Assembly (NCBI GenBank): GCA_037693485.1
Contig: CM075346.1
Span: forward strand, 50,824,001-50,888,000
Direction of reading: 5' to 3'
Length of the DNA: 64,000 bases
Origin: Kitagawia praeruptora
Lineage: Eukaryota > Streptophyta > Magnoliopsida > Apiales > Apiaceae
Of this stretch, positions 1 to 11,600 are shown piece by piece. Made by a program: the position numbers and the translations under genes. The notes under the pieces were generated by a model that was given only the letters and a program-made list of their open reading frames with translations, was not told where the DNA came from and did no database searches. Positions within the stretch are counted from its first letter, which is position 1; each line of letters starts with the position of its first letter.

Positions 1-2
1 AT

Positions 3-275
3 GCTAGTTTTTCAAATCCATATGTGAACATGCCATATGTGCCTAATCCTTATTTTCAATCTGTGAATATGCCACAAATGTCATGGAGCATTCCTAGCAT
101 GGATAATATGTATGCCAATTTTTCACAAATGCATGCATCAAATATTTATGCAAATGAGCATCTGTTAAAACCTATCACTCAAGCATCTACACCCAAAGTG
201 AAGATTGCTAAGAGTGTAAAACCAAAGGCTAACAAGAAAGGACCCAAAGAAACTTGGGTACCAAAATCAACTTGA
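3..275 (+). CDS. Copia-1 gag, C-terminal end
   Basis: The frame is open from base 3 and ends at TGA 273-275. The visible part is rich in Asn, Met, Tyr and Pro, then basic (many Lys), and ends in WVPKST. The gag of Copia-2 in this window ends in the near-identical WVPKKT followed by a stop, so this terminus is conserved. The zinc knuckle expected further upstream is not in the window. Pol starts in the -1 frame relative to gag, overlapping its last codons. Gag forms the virus-like particle that packages element RNA (family knowledge). Confidence 0.8.
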   Translation, partial: ASFSNPYVNMPYVPNPYFQSVNMPQMSWSIPSMDNMYANFSQMHASNIYANEHLLKPITQASTPKVKIAKSVKPKANKKGPKETWVPKST

Positions 276-3200
276 TTTGTATTTTGGATTGTGTGCAGGG
301 AAATAAGAGGAATCTATGGTACCTAGACAGTGGATGTTCTAGGCATATGACAGGAGATTCAACCCTGCTCACAGAGTTCAAGGAGGAAGCTGGCCCTAGA
401 ATTACCTTTGGAGATGACAACAAAGGATATACTAAGGGATATGGCTTGATTACAAAGGACAATGTCATCATTGAAGAAGTGGCTTTAGTTGAAGGTTTGA
501 ATCACAATTTGCTGAGTGTCAGTCAGATTTGTGACAAAGACTATGAAGTAAAGTTCACTAAAGAAGCCTGTGTTGTTTCTACCAAGGAAAACAACAATGT
601 GGTTCTGACAGGCTTTAGAAAAGGAAATGTTTACATAGCTGATTTCAACTCAGTATGCTCAGAATCCATTACTTGTCTCTTCAGTAAAGCAAGCAAGGAT
701 GAGAGTTGGCTATGGCATAAAAAGCTGTCTCATTTGAATTTTAAAGTTATGAATGATTTGGTAATAAAGGATCTTGCTAGAGGAATCCCTCAATTGGAGT
801 TCATCAAGGATGGATTGTGTGATGCCTGCCAATTAGGGAAGCAAAAGAAATCATCCTTCAAGAGCAAGACAGAGTCATCCATTGTTAAGCCTCTTCAATT
901 GCTGCATATGGACTTATTTGGTCCATTAAATGTCATGTCCATTTCAAAGAAGAAATACTGCCTGGTGATTGTGGATGATTTTTCTAAGTTTTCATGGACC
1001 TTCTTTCTGCACTCCAAAGATTGTGCAAGTGAAATCATCATCAATCATCTCAGACTAGTAAACAATGGTTCTGAAGTAAAAGTACAAAGAATCAGGAGTG
1101 ACAATGGCACTGAATTCAAAAATTCCACAATGAAAATTTTCTGTGAAGAGAATGGAATTGTCCATGAGTTTTCTCCTGCTAGAACACCTCAACAAAATGG
1201 GGTTGTTGAAAGGAAAAACAGAACTCTCATTGAAGCAGCTAGAACAATGTTAAGTGAATCAAGATTGCCAACATATTTCTGGGCTGAAGCTGTCAACACT
1301 GCCTGCTTCACTCAGAATATTTCCTTGATAAATCAAGCTAGAGGAATGACTCCTTATCAGTTATTCACCAACAAGAAACCAACGTTAGCTTTTCTTCATG
1401 TCTTTGGATGTAAGTGTTTTGTGCTAAGAAATCATGGAGATAACTTGGGCAAATTTGAAGCAAAGGCAGATGAAGCTATCTTTGTTGGATATGCAGCAGG
1501 GAAAGCCTATAGAGTCTACAATCTAAGAACCAACATTGTTATGGAATCTGTACATGTTGTGTTTGATGATCAAAAGATTCTAGGTCTAAATGATGAAGGC
1601 TTCCATGAAAAGTTGAGATTTGAAAATGAGGTAGAAGGAAGAATGTACATTGATGATGATGAGGAACATGAAGATCATGGCCTTGGAAATTCACCTAGAG
1701 TTGTTGGTCCAACTAGAAGTGATGCTAACACTGGAAATGAAGCATCCGTTGACAGTCATACTAGATCATCATATGCATCCGTTGACAGGCATTCTCATGT
1801 ATCCGTCGACAGGCAAAATGGAGCATTCGTTGATAGACAAAATGATGCATCTGTTAACAGTCAACTTCATAACTCCTCAAGGACAACAAACTCAGGGGGA
1901 GTTTCTCAAAGTCAAAACTCAATGATCAATCAACAAGATCATGCTCACATAGATGAAGCAACCTCATCTAGATCAAACCTTCCACCTTCAAGAAAATGGA
2001 CCAGAGATCATCCTTTTGAGTTAATCATTGGTGACTCAAACTCAAGAGTCCAAACTAGGAGGGCCACACAAGAAGAATGCCTATACAGTAGTTTCCTGTC
2101 TCAAGAGGAACCTAAGAAAGTGGAGGATGCCCTTCCAGATCCAGATTGGGTCTTAGCAATGCAAAAAGAGCTAAACCAATTTGGGAGAAATAAAGTATGG
2201 AAGCTTGTGCCCAAACCTGATGATAGAGGTATCATAGGTACCAAATGGGTTCTCAAGAATAAGACTGATGAAAATGGCATAATTGTGAGGAATAAAGCTA
2301 GATTAGTGGCAAAGGGCTATTCTCAAGAAGAAGGAATAGATTTTGATGAAACTTTTGCTCCAGTGGCAAGACTTGAGGCCATCAGAATTTTCCTAGCCTA
2401 TGCAGCACATGCCAACTTCAAAGTCTATCAGATGGATGTTAAAAGTGCCTTTCTAAATGGGGAACTGGAAGAAGAGGTATATGTCCATCAACCTCCTAGA
2501 TTTGAAGATCCAGAATTTCCAGAGTATGTATATCTTCTCTTGAAAGCACTTTACGATTTGAAGCAAGCACTAAGAGCCTGGTATGACACTTTGTCTCAAT
2601 TTCTTTTGGAGAATCACTTCACTAGAGGTACAGTAGATAAAACCTTATTTCATAGAAATGTCAATGGTTATTCAATACTTGTTAAAATCTATGTAGATGA
2701 TATTATTTTTGGGTCTACAGATGAGAAGCTTTGCAAAAGGTTTGCCAAACTTATGCAAAGTAGGTATGAAATGAGCATGATGGGTGAATTAACTTACTTT
2801 CTTGGTTTACAAGTAAAGCAAGTTAATGAGGGAATTTTCATAAGTCAAACAAAATATATTTATGATCTCTTAAATAAATTTGACTTAATGGATTGTGCCT
2901 CTGCAAAAACACCTATGGCCACTGCAACTAAGCTTGAGATGAATACTAAGGAAAAATCTGTGGACATCTCAAGCTATAGAGGCATGGTAGGCTCACTTCT
3001 ATATCTAACAGCTAGTAGACCTGATATAATATTTTCCACATGTCTTTGTGCTAGATTTCAAGCTGACCCTAGAGAGTCTCACTTGATTGCTATTAAGAGA
3101 ATTTTCAGGTATCTCAAGGGAACACCAAACCTTGGCATTTGGTACCCAAGAGATTCTGGCTTTGATCTAATTGGCTATTCAAATGCAGGCTATGCAGGTT

Positions 3201-3634
3201 ACAGAATTGATAGGAAAAGGACTACAGGCTCCTGTCAATTTCTAGGGAACAGGCTTGTGTCATGGTTCAGTAAGAAACAGAACTCAGTCTCCACCTCTAC
3301 AGCCGAAGCTGAGTACATTGCAGCTGGAAGTTGTTGTGCACAGATTCTTTGGATGAAAAATCAACTTATTGACTATGGTCTAAAAGTTGAGAAGATTCCA
3401 ATTTTCTGTGACAACACTAGTGCTATTGCCATCACAGAGAATCCAGTGCAACATTCGAGAACCAAGCATATTGACATCAAATACCACTTCATTAGAGAGC
3501 ATGTGATGAATGGTACAGTAGAAATGCACTTTGTGCCAAGTGAAATGTAGCTTGCAGATATCTTCACCAAGTCTCTTGATGAATCTTCATTCACAAGGTT
3601 GGTAGGTGAACTAGGTATGCTTAATTTTTCATAA
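254..3634 (+). pseudogene. Copia-1 pol (protease, integrase, reverse transcriptase, RNase H) with a premature stop
   Basis: One frame runs to TAG 3548-3550, then reopens with typical copia C-terminal coding to TAA 3632-3634. Domains in order: aspartic protease LDSGCSRHMTG (near 322-357); GAG-pre-integrase with LWHKKLSHLN (near 709); integrase with the DDE residues in HMDLFGP, RSDNGTEF and NGVVERKN (904-1221); a Ser/Asp-rich linker (1740-1860); reverse transcriptase with YVDDIIFGS (near 2690); RNase H with STAEAEYIAAG (near 3295). Damage: the stop, SNAGYAG where copia RNase H normally has acidic DSDYAG, and KALYDLKQ where KALYGLKQ is usual. The enzyme set copies element RNA into DNA and inserts it; this copy probably cannot. 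Confidence 0.93.
1743..1857 (+). repeat. Ser-Val-Asp repeat in the pol linker, made of ATCCGTTGA motifs
   Basis: Between integrase and reverse transcriptase the DNA repeats CATCCGTTGA-like units at 1743, 1776, 1800, 1824 and 1848 with small changes. They are read as repeated SVD(S/R) peptides. The unit is the reverse complement of the TCAACGGAT motif found elsewhere in the element, so the same DNA word is read here from the other strand. Confidence 0.8.
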
Positions 3635-4143
3635 TTCCTAGTGGTATCTAATCATACTGTATTGCAGCTAGAAATGTGTTTTGATTTACTTGAGAATTAA
3701 AAACTCTCAGAATAACTCTTAGCAGAAATTTTGTTTAAGGCAAAATTTGCTTATCAACGGATATCCTTTTATCCATTGGTAGTATAAACACATTACTAGA
3801 TTTTCGTATGTCAACGGATAACAGGTTGTCCACGTCATCGATGGATAAACTGTTTTCTCAACCGTCCAATCTTTATCTGTTGATATACATATTTCTCTTT
3901 ATAGCCATTGGTAAACGTGTATAATTAGTCACGGCTGTACTTCTTTTCTTTTCATTTATTATCTGACAGTTACTTTTGTCCAATGGGGTAATTACTTTTA
4001 ATTATTTCATTTTTAATTCTTGAAAAATATATAAGGCTGTCTTGTGTCCTCACATCTCACCTTTATTCATTTTCAAGAATCTCATTAGTTAACTGCATCT
4101 TCTTCACTAAATCTCTCTCTGCAACAAAAGTTCAAACACTTCA
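3635..4143 (+). other. Spacer between pol and the extra ORF of Copia-1
   Basis: This is non-coding and AT-rich. It has exact TCAACGGATA at 3754-3763 and 3811-3820 and diverged versions near 3837 and 3874. A TATA-like ATATATAAGG lies near 4027-4036, about 110 bases before the next ATG, followed by CT-rich sequence. It could be an internal promoter or leader for the extra ORF; that is inference. Confidence 0.5.
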
Positions 4144-7100
4144 ATGGCGCCTATTGTTAAGATGATGTCTTCCACCGGGTTTACCTATGAGAAGAACAAT
4201 TTCGTGGCCTTTGTTGATACAGTGAACGCTCCAGAAGCATATCACACCATGATGAATTTCGTGAAGAAATGCAAACTGTCATATGCTATGACTGCCACCA
4301 CTCCTCTAATCCATGAGGTAATTGAAGAGGTGTGGGCATCTGCTGAGTACAATGGCACAGACGGTACACTTGCTTTTTCTTTGAAGGGTAAAAACTATGT
4401 AGTTAATCCTGATGTAATAACTGCTTGTTTAAAATTGCCTGAGAATAACTGTCTGAATGTACCCAGTAATGCTGAAATTGTTACCATTCTTAATTCCATA
4501 AATTATACCCTTAGTACTGAGAACTTAGGGAAAATTGTTAGGAAAGGTATGGTTAAAGAATGGAGTTATCTTTGTGATGCCTTCATTAAAAAATTTTCTG
4601 GCAAGATTAGTAACTTTGATGCTGTTACCAACTCCATGTTAGTTATGCTATGTATGCTTTTGACTGATAAATTCTATAATTTTGGCACACTAGTCATGTA
4701 TGAGATAGCAGCTAAATTAGGTAAAAAGGAAACTAGGAGCAAGAATGTTTATTTTGCTAGATTTTTTATGCTCCTAGCACTGCATGTATCTGAGAATGAG
4801 CTATCCATTGCTAACCCGGATAGCAAGTTCAATTGTTTTGTTCAGGAGAAGAGAGTCTTAAGTGATTTGATTCGAATGAACCTAAAAGCAGAAGTACAAT
4901 TGGTATATCTACCAATTGTTCAGGTAACTGTTTCCAACCCTGAAACTCCTATCTCCATCCCCGAAATTTCTTTGCCTTCTAGTGTCACAATGGAGTCTGT
5001 GGCTGTGACCAAACAGGCTCCTACCAAAGTGACCAAATCCAGAGTTCCAAAACCACAATCTAAAAGACAAACCTCAGGTGTCTCTCAAAAGGCACCTGTT
5101 GCAAAAACTACCAAAACTCTTGAGGGGAGTGTGAAGGTGGTAGTGAGTGGTGAGAGACAGGGTGAACATCAAAGAAGCCCTAAGGATAAGGAAGGTGAGG
5201 CAGGTGCAACCAACATTTTAGTCTCTCAAAAGACTGTTAATGAACCTACAAGCCAAATTCTAGTTACATCCTCTCAACAGGGTGTGACTACTGATTTAAG
5301 TTCCATTCCAGGAACACTGCACAAAAGGGCAAGAGACACAGATAGCTCTCACTCAAAGACCTATGGCAGAAGAGTAAAATCCAAAACCATTGGGGAATCA
5401 CAGGGTGCACACACTGTACAGCAAACTGTACCTTCTCAAATTCAGTTTGATGTGACTTCAATAAATGTGGAGTCACAGCCCCTTGATCTTAACCTTCAAA
5501 TCGATACACATTTTGATCCACCATCACCAACTCCATCTCTGGATGTGGATATGATATCTACATCAATTCCTGATTCTCCATCTTTAAAATTCTTGGAGAA
5601 GCCCCACTCAACAATTGGTGGTCATCATCTTTTAGATGATTTGTTGGGCCATCAATCTTCCATTCCTGAATTCACAACACTATCTGTGGCCTCTTCCCTA
5701 AAATCAATCACCACAGATTCAATGTTGGTTTTCACTTCAACGGATACTCTTTTTCCTTCATCAACGGATATCCTTCATTCGTTGACAAGTGTTTCTCCAT
5801 CAACGGATATGTCTACAACTAATTATCCGTTGACAACAATAACTACTACATCAACGGATATACTTTATCCGTTGATAACTCTCTCTACCACTGTAAAATG
5901 TGACATTCCCATGTCAACTGTGGAGGAGTTTGTAGTAGTTGAAACACTTTTAGGAATGAGGGAAGGGAGTGAGAGGCTTCCTTGTGAGCAAGCAAAAGGA
6001 GAGAAAAACAATGAGAGGCTGACCATTTCTTCCAGTCAGGCAAAAGGAGAGCTAGAGAGTTCCACCTTAGTAGGTGAAGGTGAGGGTGTGAGAGGTGTGA
6101 GCCAGGGGGAGCCCCTGATGCAAGAAAAGAGAGATGAGAGGAGAGAAGGGACTATAGGAGAAATAAGGCAGGAAGATTCAGCCATTCCAAGTGAGTTAAT
6201 GGAGGTTAATGAAGCTTCCAAAGAGATGGAATTTAGACAAGAATATCAGTCAATTATTGACTCCATCTCTTTGGATCCTGAAACCTTTACTCATCCTGTT
6301 TCTGCCTATTAAGTCATGGCACAACAGGGCAATGTGGAGGCAGAGAAGGCAATGCACCTAGTGCAAACCTCAGAATCTCTTCAAAGAGCAAAAGAAGCTT
6401 TACAAACCCTGTCTCCAAGTGCTGGAAGTGAAGAGTTTGGTAGTGATGACAGTCAAAGTTCAGATGGTGAAGAAATCAATGAGGATGAGACTCCAGGATG
6501 GATGTTTTCCAATGCCACTGAACTTGGGAATCTCAATGTGGAAATCATGAAGCAATATCAATCTGCTAAGGCTGAGCACCAAACTGCAGACCCACAGAGA
6601 AAGACTGTTCTTGAGCAAGTTATGGCCTCCTTGAAATTACAAAAGATGCAATCTGTTATTCAAAGAACACAACAGGAGGAGGTCAAGTCTGTAATTAGAG
6701 ATATGAAGATAGCACTAGATGCCAGGATTGAGGCACTAGCTCCTACTACCACTCAGAAGGTGCTTTCTAGCAAACTTCTCAAAGAAGATAGCCTGGCTAA
6801 GTCTGTTCAGCTTCTTTCCTCCAGGGTGGATAGTATGGAATCTCAAATGCACACTATCATTGCCAATCAATCAAAACAGACTCAACTACTGGAAATGCTA
6901 CTTGCAGCTTCAACCCCAACCCTTGATGCTAACAAAAAGGGGGAGAAAATGGAGAAAATGGGAACAAGCACAGAAGAGGCTGCAACATCTACTAGCCAAT
7001 TTCAAGCTACCAGTAGTGAGATAGCACAGATTGAGGGGGTACAACAGCCAATTGTAGTGGTCAATCCAACAGAGTTTGAGATAAAGGCTTCCCCTGTGAA

Positions 7101-8640
7101 GAAACAAGTGGCTTTGCCTGAGATTCAAAGCTTAGAAGAAATCTCATATGGTGAAAGGCAAGGCAGAATAGAAGCTTTGGAAAAGATCAACAAGGAGACT
7201 AATGAAAGAATCCTAAAGGCAGAGAGGATGATCAATGAATCAATTGCATCATCTATGTTCCTTAATGCTCAAACTTCTGCTCCAACAATATCAACCACAA
7301 TCATGAAGGTGCTCACTCCAAGGGTTGTGGCTCCTACATTCTATGATGCTGAGCCATCATATGTCAAAGAGTTTGAACCAATCATCAATACCAGAGCCTA
7401 CTCACCTCCAAAGGAAAATGGGAAGAACAAGCTTCAGTTAGACTATCCATTTCCCAAGGATGATGAAGAAAAGCTAATGGGAAAGACAATCATGGAGTTC
7501 AAAGTACAGACAAATAAGAGTGTAAGAGATTGGATGGCTGTAATCATGAGGAATGGAAAAGTATTAAATATATCCAACAGCCATCCTAGATTTGTGGAAG
7601 CTAAAAGAGAAGAAGTCTCCAGAATCCAAAGGGAAGCCCATCCAAGTACAGAAAATCAATATGAAAACTCAGATGAGAAGCAAGTCAGGCTGGCTCAAGA
7701 GTTAATGGATGAGGTAGAGGTTGAAATGAAGGAACCTGAGGAAGTTCCCAAATTCAAACCTAAAAGAAGGAAAGCTAAAACCAAGAGGGTTCTTTCTCCA
7801 GAACCCTCTCCAGAAAAAGAAACCATTGGCTCATCAGTACCTATATCTGCAACAGTAATCGACCCAACTGTAAACTTTCATGGTGACCCCATAATGCCTA
7901 AAGAAGAACCAATGAATTTTGATTCAATTGAAGTTCCTTCATTCTTGCTGAATCCAAAACAGAAGAAAAGGACTCCAAAGAAGCAACTTTCAAAGGGACC
8001 AGTTCAAGTTGCTAGGGTACCTGCTATTGTCAAACAACCAATCTTGGAAAACAAAGAAGACTTTATCTATCAGGCAGAAATTGAAGAATACTCTGGCATG
8101 AATCTATATTTGGATGAATTGTCAGAAGTAAGAGGAATTGACAAGTACAAGAATCAGCTTGAGAGATTAGTGTTTGTCTACAAGGGAGGAAGTCAGAGGA
8201 CATGTCCATTGCAGAAGGTTCTTGGAGAGAATTATCATACACTGACCAAAGTGTTCTCAGCATTCAAGAGACACACAGGGTTCTCTGAGACAGCCAGAAG
8301 GGAGATAATCAGCAGAATAGAAGAAATAAGGAGAGAATGGAACTCACCCTCAAGTCTACCAAAGAAAATGAAGATCCCATATAATGGACAGAAAATCCAC
8401 ATTCAACCCTTTTGGATGATGGAGTTCAGGGATGAAGAGGGCACTAGGAGATTCTTTAGGTTAGAAGACCAACTGTCAAAGGCTAGTTCTGATTACCTAA
8501 GATGGTTACAACTAAAGCTAAATCCAAAAGTTGTTGAAGAAGATACCTTCTATAGGCAACTTCAAGTGCAAATTGAGTCCAACTCTGCCAAGGAAGGAAA
8601 GTCAAGGGTGCCGCCAACCAGAGAGAGGAAACATCATTAA
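4144..8640 (+). pseudogene. Copia-1 extra ORF downstream of pol (env-position ORF), one in-frame stop
   Basis: The frame runs from ATG 4144 to TAA 8638-8640, about 1,498 codons, broken only by TAA 6310-6312; the next ATG (6316) is in the same frame. The first ~220 residues look like the globular domain that plant annotation calls putative plant transposon protein; a matching pattern is in the Copia-2 ORF. Then comes a Ser/Thr/Pro-rich stretch holding the TCAACGGATA repeats, then acidic and helical, coiled-coil-like sequence, and a basic C-terminus. I see no clear signal peptide or membrane segment, so the label envelope is positional only. The stop may be a recent nonsense mutation or a readthrough site. 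Function unknown. Confidence 0.75.
5737..5875 (+). repeat. Cluster of TCAACGGATA repeats and hairpins inside the extra ORF
   Basis: Exact copies lie at 5737, 5761, 5800 and 5851 on the plus strand and at 5824 and 5866 as the complement TATCCGTTGA. The pair 5851-5860 and 5866-5875 makes a 10-bp stem with a 5-base loop. Plus-strand copies read as Ser-Thr-Asp. Confidence 0.9.
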
Positions 8641-8805
8641 TCTGCTCAATCTAAAGGAGCACATCTCTGATAAGTTTCTTAAAGCTTTCTGTTTTTAATT
8701 TTTGCAGCTTAATACAATTTTTGCATACTGTAGTGTGTATATATCTTTAGGAATGTTTTGTTATCATCAAGGTTCTGAATTTATGCTTTATTGCCATCAA
8801 GTATA

Positions 8806-8818
8806 AATTGGGGGAGAT
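8806..8818 (+). promoter_or_regulatory. Polypurine tract of Copia-1
   Basis: AATTGGGGGAGA directly precedes the LTR start TGTTAGG. It is the expected primer for plus-strand DNA synthesis in an LTR retrotransposon. Confidence 0.88.
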
Positions 8819-9804
8819 TGTTAGGAATATGTTGTAGTTGATGATAACTTAACATTCAAGCAAAATTGTATAAGTCAAGTTTTGTAACTGTCAACGGATA
8901 AGACCTTATAACTCTATTCGTTGACAGGTAGCTCATCAACGGATGAGGTTTTGTAGCATACTGCAATATCTCTATTTATCAGTTGATAGTGTTTTTATTC
9001 AGAGTCATGTTGACCATCAATGGATAGGCAGAATAGGGTAGCCAATTGTAAATAAGCTATGCTATGTAATTCTGTCTAAGTGAAAGTGTATCAACGGATG
9101 AGAACAGGGCTCTATCAACGGATACAACTCAAATCTACTCGATCAACGGATACAGCTCAAACTACCATCAACGGATACTTGTGCACAACATCAACGGATA
9201 ATCATTATCACTTTATCCTATGCTAGCTGGGAGTTAGCAGTTGATAAGGACAAGTTTGACTGACAGATCACATGGGTTGATAGTACGTATAAAAAGCAGT
9301 ATGGCAGCCATACTTTGGAAACACAGAAGAAAGAAGCATTCCATTTACACAGTACATACAAGAAAGGTGCAGGGGACATATCTGTTCCCAAGGACAACCT
9401 TTCGGCTACATGTGGATTTGGAGTGGAGTAGCAAGTCAACTTGAATTAGATTAATATTATCTTATTCCTGTAGTACTTGTAAACTTGGGATATATAACCA
9501 AGTGTAGCAACTCTTTAGACTGTAAGAAAACAGACATATTTGCTTAGGGTTTCTTGAATATCTTTAGAAGCAAAGAGTTGTAAACACGGAAGCTGTGTAC
9601 ATTTGTATCACAGAGTTTTCTTCACATAAAAGTCTCAGGTGGTACATTTAACCACCTGATTTTTTTTGTGTTTGTGAACCATTTCTATTCAGCAATTATT
9701 TCTTTATAGATTTCTGTGGTTTTTATCAGAAATTTATAACTATCAAGAATTGTATTAAACCCCCCCCTTCTACAATTATACAAGTGTGTAATCTGGGAAT
9801 AACA
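8819..9804 (+). repeat. Copia-1 3' LTR
   Basis: It starts TGTTAGG after the polypurine tract and ends AATAACA, giving the TG..CA ends and a TGTTA/TAACA inverted repeat; length 986 bp. The C-run CCCCCCCTTCTACA near the end resembles the Copia-2 LTR, which supports the boundary. A TATA-like TATAAAAAG is at 9288-9296. It holds exact TCAACGGATA at 8891, 9115, 9143, 9168 and 9191, plus variants at 8936 and 9091, all upstream of the TATA-like box, the position expected for enhancer-type elements (inference). Confidence 0.85.
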
Positions 9805-10877
9805 CTTTTAAATTATAATTTTCTTTTTAATATGATCTAATCTTGATTGATTATTTTTAATCCGACGAATCATATGATTTTGATAGTATAATGACCGGAC
9901 CAAACCACACTAAAAATTTGGATAAAATCCTCTTATGCTTATTATTATATACTAGCTTACAACCCGTGCAACGTACGGCTCCTTTTTTAATATCTATAAT
10001 TATATTAATTTTTTAATTTTATATGGAAACTCACTATTAGCCGGGTAACTTGGGGAACTACAAAATTATCAACATTTTTGTAATATTAGTATGTCCTGTA
10101 ACATGTTCTCTACTACACCATTCAACATATGTTCTCTAATTCATTTTTTTATCATATTCTTAAACAGATACACTATGATCTGTACAACTATCATTTTAGA
10201 GAACATACAAAACATAGTGTAAAACATATTACAAAATATATGTTTAAGAACATAATAAAAATAAATTACAGAACATATATTGAGTGATATATTGGTGAAC
10301 GTGTTACAGGACATACTTACATTACAAAAATGTTGATAATTATGTAGTTCCCCGAGTACCCCGGATAAGAGGAGTTCCCCGTAGAACCATACCCATATAT
10401 ATATATATATATATAATTTTACAGCCCACGTGAAATTAACAAAATAATCTTTAATTTAGTAATGGTTTAACAATTATTTTCCAATTAAACCTACGCAAAA
10501 ACAAAAGAGAGAAGAAATTGATGATTTTTTATGTTGAAAATTCTATTCGATTTATGAATTTTACTTGTAATTCGTTTTGATTATCAAAATACCCTTACTA
10601 TTATTTGAAGATTGCTCTACTAAGAACCAAATATAATTTTAATAATAAGTGTAGGAGAGATTTTATCCAAAATTTTGATAATCGATAGTTTGGTTCTCCA
10701 CACGACAAAATAAATAAGAACCGTTAGATCTTAAAATAAATAGATGAAAACTGTTGGACCAACATAAGAAAATATTAAATATTTTAATATGTTATAAACT
10801 AAAAGAAGTATTTATATTGAAATACGAAAAGGTGAATGTCAATAATTTACATCATATATGATTAGGTTTTCTACATT
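9805..10877. other. Gene-free AT-rich interval
   Basis: No coding signal. It contains the fold-back unit at 10025-10380 and a TA microsatellite near 10395-10412. A stretch near 9895-9950 (TTTGGATAAAATC and neighbours) recurs inverted near 10650-10700, so a larger decayed fold-back element may surround the smaller one. Bases 9810-9850 also resemble 19938-19975 on the other side of CACTA-1, suggesting a shared dispersed repeat. Confidence 0.5.
10025..10380. mobile_element. Fold-back MITE-like element
   Basis: The left arm (10049-10105, GGGGAACTACAAAATTATC...) and the right arm ending in AGTTCCCC are inverted copies of each other over about 90-100 bases, with an AT-rich centre. It has no coding capacity. 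I do not see a clean target duplication, so the superfamily is open. Confidence 0.65.
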
Positions 10878-11230
10878 CACTACATCATATATTGCATATT
10901 GCAACGACAGGAAAACATTGCCTTAAGCCCTATATTCGTTGCAGTAGAGTCTATGGCAACAAATTTGCAAAATTTGAGCGTTGCATCTGGTTGCCTTGCA
11001 ATAGGTCGATTTAGCAACGATTTTGATACCATACATCAACATAATTAAATCATTGCAATAAATTTCAATAGCAACATTTTAGACTCTATAACAACAATTA
11101 AAAACTATTGCAGTAGCATAAGAAGGTAGTTTATTGACACTTAAAGGCAACATTTTTCAGACCAATTGCAATGATTTTTTATAGATTATTACAACATATT
11201 TTGACCCTATTTCAACATTTTTTCAAAAAA
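10878..11230. repeat. CACTA-1 left terminal and subterminal repeats
   Basis: After the CACTACA end, short TTGCAAC, GTTGCA and TTGCAATA words recur in both orientations (for example near 10898, 10938, 10980, 11003, 11052 and 11165). In En/Spm such arrays are the TnpA binding sites (family knowledge). Confidence 0.75.
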
Positions 11231-11600
11231 AAAAATTAGTAGGGTAATGCTGAAAATACACTATACCAAGCCATTTATAGCCACAATCCAAGCATCATCA
11301 ATTTTTCATAAACCAGGGCAACTTAATGCCAAATATCCAAATGTACCATTACAGGGCTATGACCAACAATTCAAAAGCAGCTCATGTAACGACATGGTCA
11401 TACAAACCAATGTAAAGCAAAATTAAAACGACTAAGGCGCATACAAATAGCTACGAAACAGTCATGCACAAATTTAAACATAAGGTACATGGAGTCTACC
11501 AACTGTTAACACATAATTTAAACATAGTGACAGAAACGACTCATTCGTCATCGTCATCTTCATCTTCATCATCTGCATCATTTCCATTCCCCACATCTAA

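Larger units (their letters stand above)
1..9804 (+). mobile_element. Copia-1: Sirevirus-like Ty1/copia retrotransposon, 5' truncated by the window edge
   Basis: The visible order is gag end, protease, integrase, reverse transcriptase, RNase H (the copia order), then a long extra ORF, a polypurine tract and a 3' LTR. An extra coding region between pol and the 3' LTR is a known feature of many Sireviruses, a plant Ty1/copia lineage. The 5' LTR, primer site and most of gag lie outside the window. Pol and the extra ORF each carry an in-frame stop, and RNase H has lost acidic residues, so this copy looks non-autonomous. The 10-bp motif TCAACGGATA recurs through it. The 5 bases after the LTR are CTTTT, but the matching left target duplication cannot be seen. 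Confidence 0.93.

Noticed and set aside
4144..6312. Viral envelope protein call for the extra ORF
   Set aside because: Only the position suits; no signal peptide, cleavage site or membrane anchor is visible.
9895..10700. A larger ~800-bp fold-back element around the 10-kb MITE
   Set aside because: Only about 45 diverged bases match between the arms and no ends are clear; noted in the interval entry only.
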